64,000 bases of DNA from Nocardioides sp. Root122 (GTDB lineage: Bacteria > Actinomycetota > Actinomycetes > Propionibacteriales > Nocardioidaceae). The DNA lies in the NCBI RefSeq assembly GCF_001425025.1, contig NZ_LMDE01000011.1, positions 62,001 to 126,000 on the forward strand, given 5' to 3'. Made by a program: the position numbers and the translations under genes. Shown in pieces: positions 57,996-64,000 of the stretch (position 1 is its first letter; each line of letters opens with the position of its first letter). The notes beneath the pieces were generated by a model, which made no database searches, was not told the origin of the DNA, and saw only the letters and a program-made list of their open reading frames with translations.

Positions 57996-58583
57996 ATGGG
58001 ACCTCGCGGAGCCGCGCTGCTGACGCGCCACCGCCGCAACCTGGGCCTCCTCGCGCGCTTCGGCGTGGTGGGTGCGTCCGGGGTCGTGGTCAACATGATC
58101 ACGCTCATCGCGCTGCACAAGCTCGGTCCCAGCTTCGACGACGCGGTCGTCGGGCTGGCCGGATCGGACTTCAACCTCCGCTGGTACCACGTCTACTCGA
58201 CGCTCGCCTTCCTCGTCGCCAACCTCAGCAACTTCCAGCTCAACCGGTCGTGGACCTTCCAGAGCAGCCGGCACACACCTTGGTGGAAGGAGTACTGGCC
58301 GTTCCTCGTGGTGGGCCTCGGCGGGCAGGCGGTGGGCCTGGCGCTGCTGACCCTGCTCATCCACCCCCACTCGCCGCTGAGCCTGCCCACCGACGTGTTC
58401 GACGACTCCAGCGGGCTGCGCAACCGGCTCTACTGGTCCCAGCTCATCGTGATCACCCTGGTGACCCCGCTGTCCTTCGTCCTCAACAAGGTCTGGACCT
58501 TCGCCGCGGTGCGCACCGGCCGGCTCGCGCTCCTCGACGCGGCGCACGAGGAGGAAGTGATGGCCGGGAAGGATGTGGTCTGA
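57996..58583 (+). CDS. GtrA family membrane protein
   Basis: The 195-residue GtrA-like protein has four transmembrane helices and the family landmarks LARFGVVGASGVVVNMITLIAL and FLVANLSNFQLNRSWTF plus the final FVLNKVWTFAAV. GtrA proteins are thought to flip polyprenyl-phosphate sugars for cell-envelope glycans; no glycosyltransferase partner is adjacent. The ATG fits the -10 at 57983. Confidence 0.87.
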   Translation: MGPRGAALLTRHRRNLGLLARFGVVGASGVVVNMITLIALHKLGPSFDDAVVGLAGSDFNLRWYHVYSTLAFLVANLSNFQLNRSWTFQSSRHTPWWKEYWPFLVVGLGGQAVGLALLTLLIHPHSPLSLPTDVFDDSSGLRNRLYWSQLIVITLVTPLSFVLNKVWTFAAVRTGRLALLDAAHEEEVMAGKDVV

Positions 58584-58684
58584 GCGTGCCGAACTGTGCC
58601 TGAACTGAGCACAGGCTCACCTATCTCCGCGTACCTACCCCGTGGTAGACAATGCCGGGGTTCAACGGGGAGGGACGGCACGTC

Positions 58685-59410
58685 ATGACATCGGGGTCCT
58701 ACGACTTCACCGGCTACGAGGTCCTCGTGGTCGGCGGCACGCGCGGCGAGGGACACACCGTCGCGTCCGCCTTCGCACGCTCGGGTGCGTCCGTGACCGT
58801 CACCGGCACGATGATGCTGCGCGCCCTCTACGACACGGACCTGACCGCCTTCGACTACGAGTCGGTCAACCTGGCCCGGCAGGAGTCGATCGACAACCTC
58901 GTCGGGACGATCGGCCACATCGACGTGCTCGTCCTCGCCGCGTCCTGCAACCTGCCCTTCGGCCTGCCCGCCAGCGAGCAGGCGTTCATCGCCGAGGCGG
59001 TCCGGTCCGGGCTGCTCGGCCCCACCTTCCTCACCACCCGGATGCGTCTCAAGCTGAGCCAGAGCCCGGCGACCGGTGGCGGCTGCGTGATCAACACCGG
59101 TGCGGTGGCCCAGTGGCTCGAGCTCTCCTCCGCCCCCGAGGTGGCACAGGCACAGCTCGTCGAGTCGACGGCGCGCGCCGGCGAGCAGTGGTCGGGCCTC
59201 GGCGTCCGCGTGAACTCCGTGCTCCAGCGCAAGCGCTCGGTGCTCCCCCGCCAGTACGCCCCCGTGGCCGCGTCCAGCCACGGCAGCCGCCTCGCCGGCG
59301 ACACCCTCGTGCGCACCCAGCGGATGAGCGACGCGGTCGCCGACGCAGCACTGTTCCTCGCGAGCAGCGGGGCCTCGCGCATCACGGGCCAGACGCTGCG
59401 CCTGGGCTGA
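58685..59410 (+). CDS. SDR-like protein without the usual catalytic residues
   Basis: The 241-residue Rossmann protein starts YEVLVVGGTRGEGHTVASAF, a GxxxGxG-type loop, and ends RITGQTLRLG like SDRs. NNAG is replaced by AASCN, and the region that should hold YxxxK reads SSAPEVAQAQLVES, with neither Tyr nor Lys. It is therefore probably not an ordinary oxidoreductase; it might bind a nucleotide without catalysis. GGAGGG about eleven bases upstream supports the ATG at 58685; an in-frame ATG at 58652 is possible. Confidence 0.78.
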   Translation: MTSGSYDFTGYEVLVVGGTRGEGHTVASAFARSGASVTVTGTMMLRALYDTDLTAFDYESVNLARQESIDNLVGTIGHIDVLVLAASCNLPFGLPASEQAFIAEAVRSGLLGPTFLTTRMRLKLSQSPATGGGCVINTGAVAQWLELSSAPEVAQAQLVESTARAGEQWSGLGVRVNSVLQRKRSVLPRQYAPVAASSHGSRLAGDTLVRTQRMSDAVADAALFLASSGASRITGQTLRLG

Positions 59411-59416
59411 GCGCCC

Positions 59417-59432
59417 GGCCGCGAGGGCGGCC
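59417..59432. terminator. Short GC hairpin between convergent SDR-like and MMPL genes
   Basis: GGCCGC (59417-59422), loop GAGG, GCGGCC (59427-59432) in the 22-base gap between the two stops. There is no T-run; weak. Confidence 0.35.
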
Positions 59433-62000
59433 TCAGCCGACCGGGGCCAGCTCGCGCTCGGGCTCTGCGGCCTGCTCCTGTGCGGCCAGCCGCTCGGCCA
59501 GTGCCGCACCCTCGACGTCGAGGTTCGGCAGCAGCCGGTCCAGCCACCGCGGCAGCCACCAGGCGCGGTCGCCCAGCATGGACAGCACGGCGGGCGTGAA
59601 CGTCATCCGCACGAGGAAGGCGTCGAGGAACACACCCACCGCCAGCCCGAAGCCGATGGAGCGCGCCATCGTCATCTCGGCCCAGATGAAGCCCGAGAAG
59701 ACGGCGACCATGATGAGTGCGGCCGCCGCCACCACGCGGGCACCGGACACGAAGCCCACGCGCACCGCCGTACGTGCGTCCTTGCCGTGGACGTAGGCCT
59801 CGTGCATCCCGGAGACCAGGAACATCTGGTAGTCCATCGCGAGCCCGAACAGGATCCCGATGAGGAGCGTCGGCATGAAGCTGAAGACCGCTGACGGGTC
59901 GTGCACGTCGAAGACCGAGCCGAGCCAGCCCCACTGGTAGACCGCGACGATGGCCCCGAAGCTGGCCGCGACGGAGAGCAGGAAGCCTGCGGTCGCCACG
60001 AGTGGCACGAGGATGGAGCGGAACACGATGGTCAGCAGCACCAGCGAGAGCCCGATCACCATCGTCAGGTAGAGCGGCAGGGCACCCGCGAGCCGCTCCG
60101 AGACCTCGATGTTGGCCACGGTGGCGCCGGTCAGGCCGAGCTCCACGTCGTCGCCGAGGAGCTGCTTCCCCGTGGGGTTCGCGTCACCGATGAACGGGCC
60201 CAGGTCGAGCCACGAGTCCGCACGCACGGCGTCGCCGTCGGCGAGGCGTCGCAGCCCCTGGACCAGCTCCACGGTGGACGCCGCGGACGGTCCCTCGGCG
60301 GGCACGACCTGGAACGCGATCGTGCGCCGGTCGTCGCTGGTGCCGATGGGCAGCACCGAGACGCGGTCGTCGACCGCCAGCACGGCGCGGGCGATCTTCG
60401 CCTCCTCGGCGACGAGGTCGTCCTCCGCCACGGGGGCGGCGTACTCCGCGGCGACGAGCAGCGGGCCGTTGCTGCCGGGCCCGAAGCTCTCGGCGACCCG
60501 CTCGTAGGCCCGGTACGCCGTCGAGTCCTGCGGCTCGGACGAACCGTCCGGCAGGCCGAGGCGCATGGACAGGGCCGGGAGCGCGAGCACCAGCATCACG
60601 AGGGCGACCAGCACGGTCGCAGCACGCGGCCGACGGGTGACCAGGCCGACCCAGCGCTGCGGCCACCCCTCGTGCGTCGGCGCCGACGCCGGGCGGCGGC
60701 GCGACCGGCGAGACCGGCGCGGCACGGCGCGGTGCCCGACGAGCGAGAGGAGGGCCGGCGTCAGGGTGAGCGCCACGAGCACGGTGACGGCGACCGTGAA
60801 GGCGGCGAGCAGGCCCATCTGGAGCAGGGTCGGGATGCCGGAGACGGCGAGGGCGGCCAGGGCGATCACCACGGTGCTGCCGGCGACGACGACGGCGGAA
60901 CCGGCCGTGCCGGTGGCGAGCGCGACGCTCGCGCGGAGCTGGTCGCGGGTCGGCTCCGTGCCGTCAGCGGTGAGCTCGGCGAGCTGACGGCGGTGCCGGT
61001 TGACGATGAAGAGGGCGTAGTCGATCCCGACGGCGAGGCCGAGCATCATGCCCAGGACCGGGGCCATCTGCTGGAGGTCGATCCAGTGCGTGGTCGCGAT
61101 GCCGAGCGTCAGGCTCACCCCCACCCCGACGAGCGCGATGGCGAGCGGCAGACCGGCCAGGACGAGCGAGCCGAGCATGACGAGCAGCACGACGCCCGCC
61201 ACGGCGACACCGACCGCCTCGCCGATGCCGCCGACCTCGCGGCTCATGGTCAGCTCCTGGCCGTAGTCGGTTTCCAGGCCGGCGTCAGCGAGCCGCTCCC
61301 CCGTCTCCGGCACCGCCTCCAGGGTGGTGGGGTCGAGCTGCTGGGTCTGCGTGTCGAAGCGCACCTGCACGAGCGCGGTGGTGCCGTCGCGGCTCACGAA
61401 GGAGACACCCTCGCCGGCGGAGCGCAGGTCGCGACCCGCGTGGTAGGCGTCCCAGCCGGCGGTGAGCCTCTTCTCGGCCTCGCCCAGCTGTGCGCGGCCG
61501 TCGGCGAGCTGGCGCTCGAGGTCCGCGGTGGCGTCGTCGGGGTTCGCAGCGAGGTAGTTCTCCAGCCCGACGAGCTGCGCGCGGCCGGTGTCGTACTGCT
61601 GCTGGCCCTTGGTGAGGCGGCGCTCGGCCTTGTCGAGACGGTCGTCGGAGCTGTCGAGACGCTTCTGCAGGGCGAACGGGTCCATCACCTCGGTGACGTG
61701 CGGGAGCTCCTCCCATGCAGCCATGGTGTCGCGCAGGGCGGTCTTCTGCTCTGCGGTGAAGCCGTCGGCGCTGTGGACCACGACCGTGCCCGTTCCGCCG
61801 GCGACCTGCGGGATCTCCTGTCCCAGCTCGTCCAGCACACGGCCGAACTCGCTGTCAGGGATCTCGAACTCGTTGCTGAGCGGTCGCGAGAGCGTGGCCA
61901 TCCCCCCGACGGCCGCAGCCATCACGAAGAGCCAGGCGAGCAGGACGGCGAGGGGGCGACGGGCCGAGAACAGGCCGAGCCGGTGCAGCAGGGTTGCCAC
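59433..62000 (-). CDS. MMPL/RND family transporter
   Basis: Large membrane transporter of 855 residues with two repeats of one helix, a large outer loop, then five to six helices. RND/MMPL landmarks are GMMLGLAVGIDYALFIVNRHR in the first half and GILFGLAMDYQMFLVSGMHEAY in the second, each with the proton-relay Asp. The first outer loop has a coiled-coil stretch (about 105-175; SDDRLDKAERRLTKGQQQYD). The GTG at 62000 follows the tetR stop by one base, so the pair is one operon. Substrate probably a lipid or drug. Confidence 0.92.
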   Translation of the reverse strand: MATLLHRLGLFSARRPLAVLLAWLFVMAAAVGGMATLSRPLSNEFEIPDSEFGRVLDELGQEIPQVAGGTGTVVVHSADGFTAEQKTALRDTMAAWEELPHVTEVMDPFALQKRLDSSDDRLDKAERRLTKGQQQYDTGRAQLVGLENYLAANPDDATADLERQLADGRAQLGEAEKRLTAGWDAYHAGRDLRSAGEGVSFVSRDGTTALVQVRFDTQTQQLDPTTLEAVPETGERLADAGLETDYGQELTMSREVGGIGEAVGVAVAGVVLLVMLGSLVLAGLPLAIALVGVGVSLTLGIATTHWIDLQQMAPVLGMMLGLAVGIDYALFIVNRHRRQLAELTADGTEPTRDQLRASVALATGTAGSAVVVAGSTVVIALAALAVSGIPTLLQMGLLAAFTVAVTVLVALTLTPALLSLVGHRAVPRRSRRSRRRPASAPTHEGWPQRWVGLVTRRPRAATVLVALVMLVLALPALSMRLGLPDGSSEPQDSTAYRAYERVAESFGPGSNGPLLVAAEYAAPVAEDDLVAEEAKIARAVLAVDDRVSVLPIGTSDDRRTIAFQVVPAEGPSAASTVELVQGLRRLADGDAVRADSWLDLGPFIGDANPTGKQLLGDDVELGLTGATVANIEVSERLAGALPLYLTMVIGLSLVLLTIVFRSILVPLVATAGFLLSVAASFGAIVAVYQWGWLGSVFDVHDPSAVFSFMPTLLIGILFGLAMDYQMFLVSGMHEAYVHGKDARTAVRVGFVSGARVVAAAALIMVAVFSGFIWAEMTMARSIGFGLAVGVFLDAFLVRMTFTPAVLSMLGDRAWWLPRWLDRLLPNLDVEGAALAERLAAQEQAAEPERELAPVG

Positions 62001-62001
62001 G

Positions 62002-62643
62002 TCAGTTCTCCATCTGGGGACGTGCGGGGACGGCGGCGGCCTCGTCGAAGCCGGCGAAGAGGTGTTCCATGGCCCGGCGGATCCAGACCTTGTGGAGCTC
62101 GGCGGCCTCCGCCTCGTCGGCCGAGGCGGAGACGGCCAGGCGGGTCACCGCGCAGAGCGCGCCGAACGAGGCGGCGGCGAGGCTGGCGACGTAGATCGGG
62201 TCGGCGTCCTCGCCGAGGCGCCGGCGCAGTCCCTCCTCGAGGGCCTCGCGCTGGCGGTCCTCGAACTCCAGCAGGAAGCGGCGGGTGGCCGTCGACCTGC
62301 CGGCCGCCCGCTCGAGCTGGCGGGCCTGGGAGAACGCCGCCCCGTCGACCATTGCCTCGAGCACGACCAGCGCGGAGGTGCGCAGGGGTTCGTCGGCGGG
62401 CCGGGCGACGATGGCGTCGATGGTCTCGACCGTGGCGGCCTCGAGCGAGGCGGTCAGGACGTCCTCGACGCGCGGGAAGTAGTTGAACAGGGTGCGGCGC
62501 GAGACGCCCGCGACCTCGGTGATCCGGTCCGCGGTCAACGCCTCGAGCCCCTCGTCCCCGAGGACCTGGATGGCCGCCGCGGTCAGTGCGGCGCGCGTCT
62601 CGAGCTTGCGGCGCTCCCGGCCGCCGGCGATGTTCAGCGTCAT
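62002..62643 (-). CDS. TetR family regulator of the MMPL transporter
   Basis: The 213-residue protein has an N-terminal TetR HTH (about 12-58; AALTAAAIQVLGDEGLEALT, then VAGVSRRTLFNYFP) and a helical ligand domain. The ATG at 62643 lies seven bases after TACCGT, and two inverted repeats overlap this promoter, so self-repression is likely. It is transcribed with the MMPL gene directly behind it, the usual regulator-pump arrangement. Confidence 0.9.
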   Translation of the reverse strand: MTLNIAGGRERRKLETRAALTAAAIQVLGDEGLEALTADRITEVAGVSRRTLFNYFPRVEDVLTASLEAATVETIDAIVARPADEPLRTSALVVLEAMVDGAAFSQARQLERAAGRSTATRRFLLEFEDRQREALEEGLRRRLGEDADPIYVASLAAASFGALCAVTRLAVSASADEAEAAELHKVWIRRAMEHLFAGFDEAAAVPARPQMEN

Positions 62644-62647
62644 GACC

Positions 62648-62682
62648 TGCACGGTAGTGCAAGTTTGCACGGGCGTGCAAAC
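62648..62682. promoter_or_regulatory. Tandem TetR-type operators over the tetR promoter
   Basis: Site 1 is TGCAC-GGTA-GTGCA (62648-62661). Site 2 is GTTTGCAC-GGGC-GTGCAAAC (62663-62682). Both share the half-site TGCAC with a four-base centre. On the minus strand TTGCAC, 18 bases and TACCGT (62656-62651) form the promoter, so site 1 covers the -10 and site 2 the -35. Confidence 0.65.
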
Positions 62683-62801
62683 TCCGGTTGCGCCGAAACC
62701 CCCGCACGACCCGCGACGCACAGTTACAGTTCGGGCACGCCAGGCCACACGCCGTCCACAGGAGGGCAACACCGCCTCCCGCCCGGAAGGACACCACACC
62801 G

Positions 62802-63347
62802 TTGACCGAGCTGATCTCGCCGTCCCGCGCCGCGTGGGTCGGTCGCGTCTCGCAGCACCGCCGCGACCAGATCGCCGCACGGATGGCGCACTCCGACCCG
62901 GACGGACCCACCGGGCCCGTCCGGTCGGAGCGCCTGGCCCTCGACCTGGCCCAGGTGCGCGTCGCCTGGGCGAGCCGTGTCCAGGAGAGCTGGCTCCCGG
63001 TCGTGAAGACCCTCTGCCGCGAGCTCGACGCCATCACCTCCGTGGTGCTGTGCACCTCCGCGGGTGCCGCCGTGGCGACCTACGGCCTCGCGTCCGCGGA
63101 CGTCGCGCGCATCTCGAACCTCACCGGCGTGCTCGTCGGCGCGGCATCCGCGCTGAGCGAGTCCGACCTGGAGGTCGTGCACCTCGCCGCCGGCCGGACG
63201 CACACCGTGGTGGCCCCCGTCGAGGGCACGGAGATGGGACCCCACGTCCTCGCGGTCACCGCCGAGGGGACCAACGCGGCCGCCGTGGTGGGCCTCACCC
63301 GCGGCGCAGCGCTGGAGCTGCGGGAGCTGCTGGCCGCTCAGCCCTGA
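62802..63347 (+). CDS. Roadblock/LC7-like domain protein
   Basis: The 181-residue protein has a helical N-terminus (to about 65) and a C-terminal roadblock/LC7-type alpha-beta domain (LDAITSVVLCTSAGAAVATYG, then TVVAPVEG and AAAVVGLTRG). Such proteins regulate small GTPases in actinobacteria, but the usual MglA-like partner is absent. TTG at 62802 is chosen (GGAAGGA ten bases upstream); an ATG at 62883 would start after the first helix. The convergent neighbour meaB overlaps it by ten bases. TACAGT (62725-62730) is a possible -10. Confidence 0.65.
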   Translation: MTELISPSRAAWVGRVSQHRRDQIAARMAHSDPDGPTGPVRSERLALDLAQVRVAWASRVQESWLPVVKTLCRELDAITSVVLCTSAGAAVATYGLASADVARISNLTGVLVGAASALSESDLEVVHLAAGRTHTVVAPVEGTEMGPHVLAVTAEGTNAAAVVGLTRGAALELRELLAAQP

Positions 63348-64000
63348 GCGAGCAGCTCGTCGGCTGCGGCGTACGGGTCCACGTCCCCTGACACGACCCG
63401 ACCGGCGAGGCGGTCCAGGTCGGCGTCGCCGCCTGCCTGTCCCCATCGCTCGCGGAGCGCGTCGAGCGCGATCGCCTCGACCTCGCGCCGCGCCCGGGCC
63501 GTACGACGACGGGTCAGCTCGCCCGACTCCCCCAGCCACGCCGCGTGCCGGTCGATCTCTGCGAGCAGCTCCTCGATGCCCTGGCCCGTGCTGGCCACGG
63601 TCTGGAGGACGGGTGGGCGCCAGGCGCCGTCGCGCCGCTCGGCCATGGTGAGCATCGTGCGCAGCTCACGCCGGGTGCGATCGGCGCCCTCCCGGTCGGC
63701 CTTGTTGACCGCGTAGACGTCGCCGATCTCGAGGATCCCGGCCTTGGCCGCCTGGATGCCGTCGCCCATGCCGGGCGCCAGCAGGACCAGCGTCGTGTCG
63801 GCGAGGCCGGCCACCTCGACCTCGCTCTGCCCGACGCCCACCGTCTCCACGATGACCACGTCGCACCCGGCGGCGTCCAGGACCCGCACTGCCTGGGGCG
63901 TCGACCACGCCAGGCCGCCGAGGTGGCCGCGGGCTCCCATCGAGCGGATGTAGACGTCCTTGTCGAGGGCATGGTCACCCATCCGGACGCGGTCACCGAG
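63338..64000 (-). CDS. meaB: Methylmalonyl-CoA mutase-associated GTPase MeaB (5' end outside window)
   Basis: C-terminal part of an ArgK/MeaB G3E GTPase that loads and protects adenosylcobalamin in methylmalonyl-CoA mutase. The visible 220 codons hold DHALDKDVYIRSMGARGHLGG, the switch region VIVETVGVGQSEVEVAG, the NKAD guanine motif and the C-terminal dimer helix. The P-loop is beyond the right edge. It is a chromosomal housekeeping gene, consistent with propionyl-CoA use. Confidence 0.92.
   Translation of the reverse strand, partial: LGDRVRMGDHALDKDVYIRSMGARGHLGGLAWSTPQAVRVLDAAGCDVVIVETVGVGQSEVEVAGLADTTLVLLAPGMGDGIQAAKAGILEIGDVYAVNKADREGADRTRRELRTMLTMAERRDGAWRPPVLQTVASTGQGIEELLAEIDRHAAWLGESGELTRRRTARARREVEAIALDALRERWGQAGGDADLDRLAGRVVSGDVDPYAAADELLAQG

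Overview
The window is high-GC DNA with strongly GC-biased third codon positions and no foreign-looking islands. Gene content suggests a soil-type actinobacterium. The four-gene GlgE alpha-glucan operon, GTG/TTG starts, ATGA/GTGA overlaps, many leaderless-type promoters, and secreted proteins with DUF6801-like and Ig-like domains fit Nocardioides or another member of the Nocardioidaceae. That placement is inference from gene content; there is no rRNA here. I see no CRISPR array, prophage, transposon or insertion sequence, and no gene-free stretch longer than 300 bases.

Layout. 1-5400: the main part of a secreted GH3 beta-glucosidase (cut by the left edge) with a CRP-type site, a GNAT acetyltransferase, two tandem aminoglycoside-phosphotransferase-fold kinases and rpsT. 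5400-13040 (minus): holA, comEC, comEA, degV and leuS. leuS has a leader region that looks like a leucine attenuator. 13200-21300: a nucleotidyltransferase, a DUF4870-type membrane protein, an ArsR/MFS pair, an SDR, an ankyrin protein, a VOC-DUF6226 fusion, an ornithine aminotransferase and a hydroxyacid dehydrogenase-type oxidoreductase. 21400-25150: tRNA-Ala(GGC) and a minus-strand run with proA, a small membrane protein, nadD, rsfS, a histidine phosphatase and a DUF4112 protein. 25150-31650: secreted proteins, etfBA and an enoyl-CoA hydratase. 31760-50314 is dominated by glucan metabolism: glgX, glgP and the operon glgE-treS-mak-glgB, interspersed with an OhrR/MarR regulator, an AraC-DinB fusion, a frameshifted VOC gene, a Cys-rich mini-protein and an M36 metallopeptidase. 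50360-64000: a cupredoxin-like secreted protein opposite a cupredoxin-multicopper oxidase fusion, a GNAT-Nudix fusion, ppdK, a YbbN-like thioredoxin/TPR protein, GtrA, an SDR-like protein without the usual active site, a TetR/MMPL pair, a roadblock-like protein and the C-terminal part of meaB (cut by the right edge).

How genes work together. In the GlgE pathway TreS makes maltose from trehalose, Mak phosphorylates it, GlgE builds alpha-1,4-glucan from maltose-1-phosphate, and GlgB branches the product; GlgX and GlgP would mobilise it. ComEA/ComEC form the DNA-uptake core, EtfAB and the enoyl-CoA hydratase belong to acyl-CoA oxidation, and ProA/RocD meet at glutamate semialdehyde.

The most interesting content is regulatory. 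leuS appears to have a leaderless leader peptide with a Leu-Leu-Leu run, followed by a long hairpin and an intrinsic terminator. Its -10 overlaps the -10 of the divergent gene. Similar symmetric divergent promoters lie at marR/34506 and proA/25153. There is also a two-copy, roughly 66-base palindromic intergenic repeat, and perfect palindromic operators lie at 2942, 34461 and 39264.
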